Positions 1 through 8,802 are shown, counted from the first letter of the stretch. The stretch: 64,000 nucleotides of DNA from Peptoniphilus equinus (GCF_027921445.1 NZ_CP115667.1:62001-126000), one strand, 5' to 3'. Notes: generated by a model from the letters alone, not told the origin. A program made the numbers and translations.

Positions 1-940
1 AGCGGCAGTTGGAGCGATGACCATCCCGATCATGGTAAATTTAGGTTACGATGTGGTCTTTTGTACGGCGTTGGTAGCTGTAGCGGGCGGACTCGGGGTT
101 ATCATTCCACCATCTATTCCGTTTATTTTCTATGGTCAAAGTGCCGGTGTATCAGTAGCTAATATTTTTATCGCAGGGATCATACCGGGTTTATTAATCG
201 GTTTGTGTCTGATGCTTTATGCATGGTATTACTGCAAGAAAAACGGTGAAGACAAAGCTAAACTCAAGGAATATGAGCAAAAAGTTCGCGCCAATGGCCT
301 GGGCAAACTTTTTTTAGATAGTTTCTGGGCTCTGCTTTCACCGGTAATTATTCTTGGCAGTATTTATAGCGGTATAGCTTCTCCCACAGAAGCAGCTGTT
401 ATCTCCGTATTTTATTCCCTCATCGTTTCGGCGTTCGTGTATAAAACGTTGAAACTGGAAGACATGAAGCCGCTTTTAATCGATTCGATTAAAACCTACA
501 CCACCATCCTTTTTATTATAGCAGCTGCAACAGGGTTTGCAAGAATTCTGACCTTTATGAAGGCGCCTGAAGCCATTGCTAATCTGATTACAGGTGCTGT
601 AAGTTCTAAAGTTGCCGTCTTAATTCTCATCAACCTGGTATTGCTTTTTGTGGGCATGGTTATGGATACCACACCGGCGATTTTGATCTTAACTCCAATC
701 ATGCTGCCAATTGCAACCAGTTTCGGCATGGATCCGATTCACTTCGGGATTATGATGGTAGTCAACTTAGCGATTGGGTTTGTCACGCCGCCGCTGGGTG
801 TCAACCTCTTTGTTGCAAGTTCTATAACAAATGTGAAAATTGAGGATATTGTGAAAAAAGCAATACCGTTCATCGTTGCGTTTATATTTGCACTGTTGTT
901 GATTACTTTTATTCCGCAAATATCTTTGGCACTGTTATAG
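1..940 (+). CDS. TRAP transporter large permease (DctM family), 3' part
   Basis: This is the C-terminal part of the large membrane subunit of a TRAP transporter, which imports small organic acids using an ion gradient and a binding protein. The frame is open to the left edge, and the codons before the first ATG (position 17) read AAVGA, typical of the family interior, so the true start lies outside the window. The protein is rich in membrane helices and contains the conserved GGLGVIIPPSIPF and GFVTPPLGVN segments that recur in DctM halves. It ends 9 bases before the binding-protein gene, with the AGGAGG site in the gap, so the two are one operon. The substrate cannot be read from sequence. 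Confidence 0.93.
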   Translation, partial: AAVGAMTIPIMVNLGYDVVFCTALVAVAGGLGVIIPPSIPFIFYGQSAGVSVANIFIAGIIPGLLIGLCLMLYAWYYCKKNGEDKAKLKEYEQKVRANGLGKLFLDSFWALLSPVIILGSIYSGIASPTEAAVISVFYSLIVSAFVYKTLKLEDMKPLLIDSIKTYTTILFIIAAATGFARILTFMKAPEAIANLITGAVSSKVAVLILINLVLLFVGMVMDTTPAILILTPIMLPIATSFGMDPIHFGIMMVVNLAIGFVTPPLGVNLFVASSITNVKIEDIVKKAIPFIVAFIFALLLITFIPQISLALL

Positions 941-949
941 GAGGAAACT

Positions 950-1996
950 ATGAAACGAAATCGAATCGCATCACTTTTGATGGTAATGCTTTTCTCTATG
1001 CTGCTTACGGGCTGCCTTAGCAGTGAAGCGCGAAGAAAGGACGCAGGCGAACAGGATGTCTATGAATTGTATATTGCCTGCGATTCACAGGAAGATACAG
1101 TTACCGGTATTTTTATGAATGAATATGCAAGACTGTTGGAAGAAAAATCCAATGGCCGCATTAAAGTTAACAGATATCCCAACTCACAGTTAGGTAGTGA
1201 CGCGGAAATTACAGAAGCTGTACAAAACGGCAATATCACCTTTGTTGTGCAAACCACGGCGCCGCAAGTCGCCTTTGTGCCTGAAGCAGCGATTTTCGAT
1301 GCACCGATGGCTTTTAAAAATTTAGATGTTGCACGCAAAGTCTTGGACGGTCCGTTAAGTGAAAAGCTCAAGGGCTATTACGAAGCGAAAAATTTGCGTC
1401 TATTGGGCTATGCCGATCAGGGTTTTCGTGTCATGACTGCGAATCAAGACATTCAAAGCTTGGCTGATTTAAAGGGTATTAAGATCAGAACCATGGAAAA
1501 TTCCAACCATATTCAACTGTGGAAAGACGTCGGGTCTAACCCTACGCCAATGGCATGGTCGGAAGTGTATATCGGATTGCAACAAAAAGCTATTGATGCT
1601 CAGGAAAATCCGGTTGAAACGATTGTAGCTGCCAAAGTCTATGAGCAACAGGATTATTTGATTAACACCAATCATATTCTACACACCTTATCGCTGATCG
1701 GATCACCGGCTGTCATTGATGACCTTCCAGAAGACCTGCAGCAAAGTGTGTATGATGCAGCTGATGAGGCGAAAGTCATCGCCAGAAACGCGACGGATGA
1801 ACGTGCTGCCGGCAGGGTTCAAATCGTTGTGGATTCAGGGACGACCGTCTCACCGTTTAATGAAGCGTTGTTTAATGAAATGAAGGCCGCATCAGCCGGC
1901 GTGTGGGACACACTGGAATCACAAATCGGCAGTGAATTGGTCGATCTGTTACGCTCAGAAATTGATAAGGCGGAAAAAGAACTAGGGTTACAATGA
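950..1996 (+). CDS. TRAP transporter solute-binding lipoprotein (DctP family)
   Basis: This is the extracytoplasmic binding subunit that delivers substrate to the DctQM membrane pair. The N-terminus is a lipoprotein signal with lipobox LLTGC (Cys about residue 22), followed by a Ser/Arg/Lys-rich linker and a DctP fold of normal length (348 aa). Family hallmarks are visible, such as the DLKGIKIRTMENSNH segment, the W-S-E-V-Y-I-G-L-Q motif and the AQENPVETI segment where the family conserves the substrate-contacting region. The start is fixed by GGAGG at 941-945. The gene sits between the permease and an aroE-like gene with 8 bases to the next start, which suggests the imported acid feeds the three enzymes downstream. 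Confidence 0.92.
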   Translation: MKRNRIASLLMVMLFSMLLTGCLSSEARRKDAGEQDVYELYIACDSQEDTVTGIFMNEYARLLEEKSNGRIKVNRYPNSQLGSDAEITEAVQNGNITFVVQTTAPQVAFVPEAAIFDAPMAFKNLDVARKVLDGPLSEKLKGYYEAKNLRLLGYADQGFRVMTANQDIQSLADLKGIKIRTMENSNHIQLWKDVGSNPTPMAWSEVYIGLQQKAIDAQENPVETIVAAKVYEQQDYLINTNHILHTLSLIGSPAVIDDLPEDLQQSVYDAADEAKVIARNATDERAAGRVQIVVDSGTTVSPFNEALFNEMKAASAGVWDTLESQIGSELVDLLRSEIDKAEKELGLQ

Positions 1997-2004
1997 GGTA
2001 AGTA

Positions 2005-2889
2005 ATGACAAATAGAATTCAAGGCACAACAGGCTTAATTGGGTTACTAGGCAACCCAATTAAGCATTCTCGATCACCGCACATGCATAATTCGGCATTT
2101 GACGTTTCAGGCGAAGATTATGTCTATCTTTGTTTTGAAGTCGGTCAGGAAAAGCTGCATGATGCGATAGAAGCGCTGAAGGTATTGGGCGCGTTAGGAT
2201 CCAATGTCACATATCCTAACAAACAGGAAGTGTTACACTATGTAGACAGCATTTCCGAAGATGCCAAGCTCATCGGTTCAGTCAATACCATTAAAATCGA
2301 TCCGGTGTCGAAACAAGTTACGGGCTATAATACGGACGGTAGAGGCTTTGTCGCATCCATTGAAGAAAAAGGGATTGTCTATAAGGGCAAAAAAGTTGTC
2401 ATTATGGGCGTGGGCGGTGCAGGTAGAGCCATAGCCATTCAACTGGCTTACGAGGGTGTTGCCGAGATTGCAATTAAAGAGTTTAATAAAGATTTAGCTA
2501 AAGAAGTGCAGCGTACCATCGAAGATAACATTGACAGTTGTCGTGTGACTATTTTAGAGGACGATGAAGAGGCGCTAAAGAAAGCTTTGGCAGATGCCGT
2601 GTTGCTTGTGAATGCCACGCCGCTGGGGATGAAGGGCAACGAGACGAAATGTGCTATTAGCGGCAGTTCGGTTTTGCGCGATAACAACCATGTCTTTGTC
2701 TATGATATTGTCTATGAGCCGGAAGAGACGTTGTTGATGACCTATGCCAAAGAAGCCGGGTGTCAAACCTGCAACGGTATCAATATGATGATTTGGCAAG
2801 GGGCTTTAGCTTATAAAATTTGGCTCGATAAAGATATGCCTCAGGAGTACGTACGAAACGAACTATTTAAAACTGGGGAGGTCAACTAA
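2005..2889 (+). CDS. aroE: Shikimate/quinate dehydrogenase family protein (AroE-like)
   Basis: This is an NAD(P)-dependent dehydrogenase of the AroE/YdiB family, which interconverts dehydroshikimate and shikimate (or the quinate pair). The substrate domain carries NVTYPNK with the catalytic Lys and NTDGRGF with the catalytic Asp. The Rossmann domain carries the dinucleotide loop GVGGAGRA. The length, 294 aa, is normal. It follows the TRAP binding protein by 8 bases and precedes the TIM-barrel gene by 12. Being in a transport and catabolic unit rather than an aro biosynthesis cluster argues for a degradative or side role (quinate or shikimate use, or a related hydroxy acid). That role is inference; the family assignment is firm. 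Confidence 0.88.
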   Translation: MTNRIQGTTGLIGLLGNPIKHSRSPHMHNSAFDVSGEDYVYLCFEVGQEKLHDAIEALKVLGALGSNVTYPNKQEVLHYVDSISEDAKLIGSVNTIKIDPVSKQVTGYNTDGRGFVASIEEKGIVYKGKKVVIMGVGGAGRAIAIQLAYEGVAEIAIKEFNKDLAKEVQRTIEDNIDSCRVTILEDDEEALKKALADAVLLVNATPLGMKGNETKCAISGSSVLRDNNHVFVYDIVYEPEETLLMTYAKEAGCQTCNGINMMIWQGALAYKIWLDKDMPQEYVRNELFKTGEVN

Positions 2890-2901
2890 AGAAAGGTAGT
2901 C

Positions 2902-3747
2902 ATGATGGATTTTAAATTTTCGCTGGCACAGCTCACGGTACTGAACACCTCGCCGGTTGAAATAGCCACGATAGCAGCAAAGTGTGGTTATGACTATGTG
3001 AGCTTTAGACAAATTTATATGAATTTGCCGGGCGAGCCGAATTACGATTTACAAAAAAATAAAGAATTGATGAAAGAGACAAAGGCGATCTTTCAAGAAA
3101 CGGGCTTACAATTACTGGACGTGGAATTGGCGCGGATTTATGACGGTGTGGATATTCTTCAATATGAGAATGCTATGGTGACGGCAAGGGAGTTAGGCGG
3201 ACAGCATATTTTGTGCAGCATTTGGACAGATGATAAAGCCTATTACACCGAAGAGTTTGCCAAACTTTGTGATTTGGCGAAGCAATATCATTTGACAGTA
3301 GAGCTTGAGTATGTGCCTATTGCAGGCGTAAAAAATTTAGCGGGTGCTGTCGATGTGTTAAACTCGGTGCAGCGATCCAACGCAGGGCTGATGGTTGATA
3401 TGCATCATTTTCAGCGTGCAGGGGATCACATTGACGCACTCAAAAAAATTCCAAAAGACTGGTTCCACTTTGCCCATTTGTGTGATGCCGTGGCGGAAAC
3501 TCCGGCGTCGGAAGAAGAATTAGTTCGCATTATGCGAGAGGAGCGAGATTATGTCGGCGAAGGTGGCATTGATATCCAAGGTATTTTAAACGCCATGCCG
3601 AGCGTTCCGTATTCTATTGAATTACCAAATACTAAGCAGGTGAGTCGATTCGGTTATGGCATTCATGCCAAACGATGCTTAGAGACAGCCAAAGCTTATT
3701 GTGAAGCTCATGTTGTGGGAAGGAGTGCACATGATGAATATCGATAA
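2902..3747 (+). CDS. TIM-barrel sugar-phosphate isomerase/epimerase-like protein
   Basis: This 281-aa protein belongs to the AP-endonuclease-2 (xylose isomerase-like TIM barrel) superfamily. The usual metal-binding positions look intact: Glu in VELEYVP, Asp-His in MVDMHHF, His in FAHLCDA and a C-terminal Glu in SIELPN. Members include sugar isomerases, inosose dehydratases and 3-dehydroshikimate dehydratases. The last is attractive next to an AroE-like enzyme but is not proven by any residue I can name. The start ATG at 2902 follows AAGAAAGGTAG. The 3' end overlaps the next gene by 17 bases, so translation is probably coupled. Confidence 0.82.
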   Translation: MMDFKFSLAQLTVLNTSPVEIATIAAKCGYDYVSFRQIYMNLPGEPNYDLQKNKELMKETKAIFQETGLQLLDVELARIYDGVDILQYENAMVTARELGGQHILCSIWTDDKAYYTEEFAKLCDLAKQYHLTVELEYVPIAGVKNLAGAVDVLNSVQRSNAGLMVDMHHFQRAGDHIDALKKIPKDWFHFAHLCDAVAETPASEEELVRIMREERDYVGEGGIDIQGILNAMPSVPYSIELPNTKQVSRFGYGIHAKRCLETAKAYCEAHVVGRSAHDEYR

Positions 3748-4666
3748 GGTTACCTTGTGTGAAGTCGGGTTACGTGACGGATTTCAAAATGAACAGCAGA
3801 TTTTTTCTACAGAAGATAAGATTACTATTCTGGACATGCTGACGGATGCGGGATACCCTATTATTGAAGTCGGTTCATTTATGAGCCCCAAGGCTGTGCC
3901 GCAAATGGCAGACACCGATGCGGTGTATAAACAGGCTCGATTACGTGACGGGGTGGAATATCGCGCCCTCATTGCCAATCTGAGAGGCGTTCAGCGTGCC
4001 ATTGATTGCGGATGCAAAAAGGTGAAACTCAATGTCTCGGCATCCAAAGCGCACAATATCGCCAATCTCAATATGACGCCGCAAGAGTCTGTGGCAGGTT
4101 TCAAGGCATGTGTCGATTTGGCACATGACCATCACATTGAAGTTTCAGGCTCAATATCCATGCCCTTCGGGTCACCGTGGGAAGATGAGATTCCTTTAAC
4201 CGATATTGAGACTATTGTCCAAGCTTATTTAAATTTAGACGTCAAGGAACTATCCTTGTCCGATGCATCCGGCCTTGCCTATCCAAGTCAAGTCAAGGAG
4301 ATCGTAACGGCTATGAAAGCGCAATTCCCTGAGGTGAAATGGATACTGCATTTCCACAATACACGAGGTTTAGGCATTGCCAATATTGTTGCCGGTATGG
4401 AAGCCGGCGTGGATACTTTCGATACATCCTTTGCCGGATTAGGGGGCTGTCCTTTCGTGCCGGGAGCTGCGGGCAATGTATCATCTGAAGATGTTTTAAA
4501 TCTTATGAATCAAATGCATATCGACACAGGTATTGATCTTGACAAAGTGATCGAGATTGGCCGCTTTATCCGGGATCGTGTGCAGCACGATGTACACAGC
4601 TATGTATTAAAAGCCGGCAAATCGGTTGGATTAAAATTGGAATTGCCTCAAAAGAAAGTCAAATAG
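3731..4666 (+). CDS. Hydroxymethylglutaryl-CoA lyase-like enzyme (DRE-TIM)
   Basis: This 311-aa DRE-TIM metallolyase is closest in motif to HMG-CoA lyase, which splits HMG-CoA into acetoacetate and acetyl-CoA. The N-terminal signature is EVGLRDGFQNE with the catalytic Arg-Asp. The metal-binding HFHNTRGLG motif and the C-terminal loop GLGGCPFVPGAAGN with its catalytic Cys are present. I place the start at ATG 3731, supported by GGAAGGAG at 3718-3725, rather than at an upstream ATG inside the previous gene. It is the last gene of the TRAP/aroE unit and is followed by a strong terminator. The real substrate may be another 3-hydroxy-acyl-CoA or 2-hydroxy acid. Confidence 0.85.
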   Translation: MMNIDKVTLCEVGLRDGFQNEQQIFSTEDKITILDMLTDAGYPIIEVGSFMSPKAVPQMADTDAVYKQARLRDGVEYRALIANLRGVQRAIDCGCKKVKLNVSASKAHNIANLNMTPQESVAGFKACVDLAHDHHIEVSGSISMPFGSPWEDEIPLTDIETIVQAYLNLDVKELSLSDASGLAYPSQVKEIVTAMKAQFPEVKWILHFHNTRGLGIANIVAGMEAGVDTFDTSFAGLGGCPFVPGAAGNVSSEDVLNLMNQMHIDTGIDLDKVIEIGRFIRDRVQHDVHSYVLKAGKSVGLKLELPQKKVK

Positions 4667-4724
4667 CAGCGTGATGCCATGCGTTGTCTCGATATCGCCC
4701 TGTTCCTTAGAAAATATAGTTTGA

Positions 4725-4762
4725 GCTGCCCACCAAAGCGTCGCCTTGGTGGGCAGCTTTTT
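4725..4762 (+). terminator. Rho-independent terminator after the TRAP/aroE operon
   Basis: A 12-bp perfect stem (GCTGCCCACCAA with TTGGTGGGCAGC) is followed by a T run. It lies 58 bases after the HMG-CoA-lyase-like stop codon. Confidence 0.9.
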
Positions 4763-4880
4763 AATGTGCTCAGTTTTTCTTGCATTGTTAGCGACCGTTT
4801 AAAGGTCGGCGCGGATTGTAGCCTCTGTTGAGTCTGCGGACAGGGACGACGGTGGGGTGTATGACGAGCGACATGACAGC

Positions 4881-4908
4881 AAAAAACCTCGGAACTTGTC
4901 CGAGGTTT
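4881..4908 (-). terminator. Terminator of the GntR/ABC/esterase operon
   Basis: On the minus strand, AAAAACCTCGG and CCGAGGTTTTTT form a compact hairpin ending in a T run. It abuts the stop codon of the erythromycin-esterase-like gene. Confidence 0.88.
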
Positions 4909-6174
4909 TTACTTTTCTGAGTCAAGATAATAAAAGGGTGTGTCAGTTTGTAAGAGGATCAGACCGTCAAAGGCGTCGGTAGGGTTGAGGGAGATGTAGT
5001 TACTTTGAGGCAAAAAACGCAAGACGGTGTGGTAGGTGGCGCCTGCTGTGAGAAGGGGATGGACGGCGTTGAAGTACTGCTTGAGGGGGTGACTGAGGGC
5101 GTCAAAGTCATAATAGGCTTCGCTCAGTGCGGTGTCATGAAAGGCGCTCATCATGTCACTGTGGTCGATAATGTGCCACACTTTCGGGGAACCGGTGTGG
5201 ATAAAGGCGTCCATGGCATAGAAGCGGAGGTCTCTTGCGAAGGTGCCAACGGCGTAGTAGCCGTCCCCCAGGCTTTGGGTCAGGATCTTACCCATAGTGG
5301 GATTGAGGTTACTGAGTTTGGCGATGTGCATATCGTGAGCCAAGATGAGGCCGCGTCCGTGACTGAGAACGAGCAATGTGTTCTCTGCCATGCTTTTGTC
5401 TCTGAAGGTGTAGGCGTCTTCGGAATAGACTTGGCCGGGTTGTGTCTGTGCTGTCAGTGTCTCGTTGGTGACGTATTGTTTCAGTACGGCCAGGTTCAGC
5501 TTGAGATCCGTAGAATCGAAACGGCTTTGCGTCGTCACGTCAGCAGTGGTGAGGGCCGACGTCATGGCTTCTACCGCCGCGGCTTTATCGCCTTTTTCCA
5601 GAGCGGATTGAATGGCGCCGGTGTCCACGGCCATGGCTTTGAGCTTGTGTACCAAGATGGCGGCAGCGCTGTCAAATTCCTGCATATCCACGCCATAAAC
5701 GTGGAGTTTGTCGCTGTGTGTATCATTATAGGTGCGCATCCAGCGGTACAGCGTGACCATTTCTTCGGTATGATACAGCCAGAAATCTTGGGCGTCGACG
5801 ATATCCTTTAGCGGGGTGGTGTCATCGCCTTGAATATAGCGCTCAATGGCGTAGCCGTCTTTATAGGGGGTCTCAAGAAAAATATAGCGCACCCCGTGCT
5901 CCGCCAAGGTCTGAATCATATCCAGACGAAGGGTCTGAGCTCTGTGATTGCCGTGGGTCATCTCGCCGAGACCGAAAAGACGGACGCCAGGGTGATCGGC
6001 GATAGCACTTAGGTGCTGCCCTTCCTCCTGCATTGTCGCCACTGTTTTAGCGGTGTGGGGCATGTCGATCGCAAGCGCCTTGCGGTTGGCGTAGATCAGA
6101 AATCCCATCATGGTAAGGATGGCGATCAGGATGAGGATGCCGAGACCTTTGAGTATGATTTTGCCCAGTCTCAT
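4909..6174 (-). CDS. Membrane-anchored erythromycin-esterase-like protein
   Basis: This 421-aa protein belongs to the erythromycin esterase superfamily (EreA/EreB, succinoglycan biosynthesis-like hydrolases). The N-terminus is one hydrophobic helix (about residues 8-28), so the hydrolase domain is probably outside the membrane. The active-site landmarks remain: GEMTHG (70-75), the Glu of FLETPY (101), the RDKSMAEN segment (258-265) and the AHDMHI histidine pair (279-284). It is the last gene of a four-gene operon with a GntR regulator and an ABC exporter, 6 bases from the permease gene. Whether it opens macrolides or acts on another lactone or ester cannot be told from sequence. The pairing with an exporter suggests defence against a compound met at the cell surface. 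Confidence 0.82.
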   Translation of the reverse strand: MRLGKIILKGLGILILIAILTMMGFLIYANRKALAIDMPHTAKTVATMQEEGQHLSAIADHPGVRLFGLGEMTHGNHRAQTLRLDMIQTLAEHGVRYIFLETPYKDGYAIERYIQGDDTTPLKDIVDAQDFWLYHTEEMVTLYRWMRTYNDTHSDKLHVYGVDMQEFDSAAAILVHKLKAMAVDTGAIQSALEKGDKAAAVEAMTSALTTADVTTQSRFDSTDLKLNLAVLKQYVTNETLTAQTQPGQVYSEDAYTFRDKSMAENTLLVLSHGRGLILAHDMHIAKLSNLNPTMGKILTQSLGDGYYAVGTFARDLRFYAMDAFIHTGSPKVWHIIDHSDMMSAFHDTALSEAYYDFDALSHPLKQYFNAVHPLLTAGATYHTVLRFLPQSNYISLNPTDAFDGLILLQTDTPFYYLDSEK

Positions 6175-6180
6175 GGCCGC

Positions 6181-6882
6181 TTAAACATCCTTTCTGACGA
6201 GCAGTGCGACGGCAAGGGCATAGACAATCAGGTACAGCGGCAAGGCATAGGCGATGTCGGTGGAGAGAAAACTGAAGTCGGCATAGTTCATATCAGGAAG
6301 GCCGATCATGGCGAGCAAGTATGGCGCAAAGAATTGCAGTGCGAAAAATATCACCAGACTGATTATCATATTGAATCGGTATTCCAGAAAGCTGATGAAC
6401 ATCGCAAGGGCACTGCCCGACAGTCCGATGGCGAGTAAGCCGACGAAAGGTTCGTGGGCCAGCATAAAATCATAGAAGACGATATCATTGGGCATATACC
6501 TCGTCAACAGCATCAAAAGGTAAACGAGGAGGCTCATCAGGAATACGGCGACAGTATAGACGAGGAAGTTTTCGAGAAGCAGGCTTTTCCGGGAGCGGCC
6601 CATGTGAATCCCATTTAGATAATAGAGGTGTATGCTGTTGGATGCGGCGCTAAATGCGGTAAAGACCGATGCGAGTCCGCAAACTCCAATTGCAATACAT
6701 AAGAGTACAATGGCTATTTCATTCGGTGTTACATCGCCGAGGGATGGTGCGTAGGTATTGGCTGTAGCCAAAAAGGCGATGATGATAGCGAGCACCACAC
6801 TGATGCCGAGACAGTAGTTGATAAATGTGCGACCGATGGTACGCAGTTGGTGCAGTATGGTGTTATGATTCAACATGAGCAT
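6181..6882 (-). CDS. ABC transporter permease (ABC-2-like)
   Basis: This 233-aa integral membrane protein has about six hydrophobic helices and no soluble domain, as expected for the permease of a small two-gene exporter. No strong family motif is visible. The call rests on topology and on its place directly after an ATPase gene, whose last 20 bases it overlaps. It is co-transcribed with the GntR regulator and the esterase-like gene, so it probably exports whatever inducer the regulator answers to. Confidence 0.75.
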   Translation of the reverse strand: MLMLNHNTILHQLRTIGRTFINYCLGISVVLAIIIAFLATANTYAPSLGDVTPNEIAIVLLCIAIGVCGLASVFTAFSAASNSIHLYYLNGIHMGRSRKSLLLENFLVYTVAVFLMSLLVYLLMLLTRYMPNDIVFYDFMLAHEPFVGLLAIGLSGSALAMFISFLEYRFNMIISLVIFFALQFFAPYLLAMIGLPDMNYADFSFLSTDIAYALPLYLIVYALAVALLVRKDV

Positions 6883-7711
6883 TTCCTCCTGTTAGGTAGA
6901 TAAAGAGATCTTTGAGTGACAGCGGCGCGATGTCCAGTTGGGCGGTCGGTGCCAAGGTATCGTAAATATAGACAATGGATTTGCCGCCGAAGGTATCGCG
7001 ACCCAGAATATTTTTTCCGGCGAGGTGTGCGTCGAGGGTAGCCTGATCGCCAAAGACGCGAAACGCTTTGTCAGCGATCTCTTCCATGGACGCATCCAAA
7101 ACTACGTCGGCGTTCAGTATGAGGACGTGATCGACAAGGCGTTCCATCTCGCCGATGTCGTGGGTGGCGATGACCACACACCGACCGTCGTCGCGAATGG
7201 CTTGAATTTGTTTAAAGAGAAGCTCCTTGTTCGCCGGATCAAGGCCTGCTGTGGGTTCGTCAAAGAAGGTGTACGGTGCGCCGCTCGCAAGACCTAAAAG
7301 GGTGAAAAACAGAATGCGTGTGCCCTTGGACAGGGACTTTAACTTGGCCTTGGGATTCAAATTAAAGGTGCCCATCAGTTGTTCGAGATAGGAGGCGTCA
7401 AAGTGCGGCAAACTTGCTGCGGCGAAACTGATGAGATTGTTCAGTTTTTGATGTTCCAAGGTCGGATCGGTGTAGTCCAAGCTCAAGTAGACTTGAGATG
7501 TGAGCGGATCGTTTTCTTTGAGCACCTTACCGTCAAGGTGCACCTCACCTTGGTAGTGGACAATGTGATTGGATAAAATTTTAAGCAATGTGGTCTTACC
7601 GATGCCGTTGCGGCCGAAGAGACCGTAAATGGTACCCGGCTTCAGCGTGACATTCACATCTGTGAGTACATCGTGTTGGTAAGATTTGTTGATATGTTGT
7701 GCGTTAAGCAT
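6863..7711 (-). CDS. ABC transporter ATP-binding protein
   Basis: This is the cytoplasmic ATPase of an exporter, 282 aa. Walker A is GRNGIGKTT, the signature is LSKGTR (an atypical LSGGQ, common in YtrB-like proteins), Walker B is YTFFDEPTAGLD and the switch is ATHDIGE. A C-terminal tail of about 80 residues follows the nucleotide-binding domain. It overlaps the GntR gene by 8 bases and the permease gene by 20, so the three are translationally coupled. The GntR-ATPase-permease order matches the Ytr type of cell-envelope-stress exporters known in Bacillus. Confidence 0.9.
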   Translation of the reverse strand: MLNAQHINKSYQHDVLTDVNVTLKPGTIYGLFGRNGIGKTTLLKILSNHIVHYQGEVHLDGKVLKENDPLTSQVYLSLDYTDPTLEHQKLNNLISFAAASLPHFDASYLEQLMGTFNLNPKAKLKSLSKGTRILFFTLLGLASGAPYTFFDEPTAGLDPANKELLFKQIQAIRDDGRCVVIATHDIGEMERLVDHVLILNADVVLDASMEEIADKAFRVFGDQATLDAHLAGKNILGRDTFGGKSIVYIYDTLAPTAQLDIAPLSLKDLFIYLTGGNAHVES

Positions 7712-8063
7712 GATTCACCTCGCTGAGTTTTTCAATGAACGTTTCAACTGCGATGTTGAGACGAGCCATTTCGTTGAGCAGGGCAGGGATTTTCTCGTTA
7801 AAAAAGATGTCTTGTCGTTTCTTTACGATGATGGCTTTGGCATCGTCGCTGACAAACATTCCCAGACCCCGTTTTTTGTACAGGACGTTGTCTTCAATGA
7901 GCAGATTCAGTCCTTTGCGTGCCGTGGCGGGATTGATGGCATAAATTTGTTGGAATTCGTTGGTCGACGGCGTCTGGTCATGAGGTTGAAGACTGCCGTC
8001 AAGAATTTGATTTTCAATAATCTCTGCCACTTGAATGAAGATGGGTTTTGTAGGGTTAAACAT
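7704..8063 (-). CDS. GntR family transcriptional regulator, YtrA type
   Basis: This 119-aa protein has an N-terminal winged helix (TPSTNEFQQIYAINPATARK) and a short helical tail. That is the size and shape of the YtrA subgroup, which lacks a large effector domain and represses its own ABC transporter operon. The gene opens the operon. A near-perfect inverted repeat lies between its promoter and its start, which supports autorepression. The effector is unknown; YtrA-type operons elsewhere respond to envelope-active antibiotics. Confidence 0.9.
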   Translation of the reverse strand: MFNPTKPIFIQVAEIIENQILDGSLQPHDQTPSTNEFQQIYAINPATARKGLNLLIEDNVLYKKRGLGMFVSDDAKAIIVKKRQDIFFNEKIPALLNEMARLNIAVETFIEKLSEVNHA

Positions 8064-8081
8064 AATATTCTCCTTAAGTGG

Positions 8082-8101
8082 TTAGTTGCTTAAGTAACTA
8101 A
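8082..8101. promoter_or_regulatory. Inverted-repeat operator for the YtrA-type regulator
   Basis: TTAGTTGCTTAAGTAACTAA is a 20-base palindrome with one symmetric mismatched pair. It sits immediately downstream of the -10 element, where a bound repressor would block transcription start. Assignment to the neighbouring GntR protein is inference from position. Confidence 0.7.
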
Positions 8102-8105
8102 GTGA

Positions 8106-8134
8106 ATAATATCAGGGTCGTCGGATCCTGTCAA
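8106..8134 (-). promoter_or_regulatory. SigA-type promoter of the GntR/ABC/esterase operon
   Basis: On the minus strand a perfect TTGACA (8129-8134) is separated by 17 bases from TATTAT (8106-8111). Transcription would start near 8099, within the operator palindrome. Confidence 0.85.
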
Positions 8135-8380
8135 TAGGATTTTAAAAACTTTTTTCAATTTATCTTCCGGCACACCATAAAACTGCTATTGAAGCGCTCG
8201 TATCCTCACGGACCAAAGGTTGACGGAGAGCCTCGACAAGGACGCGCTTACAGATGGCAAGGGTCAATGTGGAATCAAGTGACTGAGACGAACAAGGATA
8301 AAAGCTTGACGGATGGAATCCATGATCGAGCTCACACTGTTACTTGCTGCCTGTTGGTTTACCCTGCTGAGCGGAGGGCT
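8135..8380. other. Non-coding stretch beside the IS200 remnant
   Basis: No gene with a ribosome site is visible. An 80-codon plus-strand reading frame (8189-8431) and minus frames broken by stops cross it, but none resembles a family I recognise. It directly abuts the decayed transposase and may be the rest of the same insertion. Confidence 0.5.
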
Positions 8381-8716
8381 CGTGGTGTGAGACCACCGAT
8401 TTTGAAGCTGTATCGACATAATATCCTCTAACCAAAAGTGTCTATTACCATATTTGTATTTTAGGTTAGCATGTCGATTAAATAGTATTAAACTACTTTT
8501 TCTTTTCAAGTATCCCATTATTTGGAACATGCTATATTTGGGCGATACTTCTACTAACATGTGAATAGGGTCCGGACAACATTCTGCTTCTATTGTTTTT
8601 ATTTCTTTCCTTTCACATAATTCTCGTAATATTTTTTCTAGGGCTTGTTTTATTTTTGCATATAGTATTTGCCTTCTATATTTTGGTGAGTACTACATAG
8701 TACTTACACTACCCAT
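8381..8716 (-). pseudogene. Decayed IS200/IS605 TnpA transposase
   Basis: Minus-strand translation gives the unmistakable TnpA core: SPKYRRQILYAKIKQALEKI, then HMLVEVSPKYS and HANLKYKYGNRHFW. The gene is broken in several ways. An ATG at 8716 with AGGAGG runs into an in-frame TAG before the core. About ten N-terminal residues are missing. The HUH motif reads PIH instead of HIH (codon CCT). After HFW a frameshift is needed to recover GYYVDTA. The C-terminal region with the catalytic Tyr is absent. It cannot be an active transposase. Confidence 0.88.
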
Positions 8717-8802
8717 ACTGGATACCTCCTTGATAGTTTGTTGCCGATGACTCAACTATTTTATCATTGGAGGTTTTTTATTGCCTGAAGCTAAAGCTTT
8801 CT

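Noticed and set aside
5005-5811. 268-codon plus-strand ORF opposite the esterase-like gene
   Set aside because: It lies antisense to a gene with clear motifs and is only a shadow frame.
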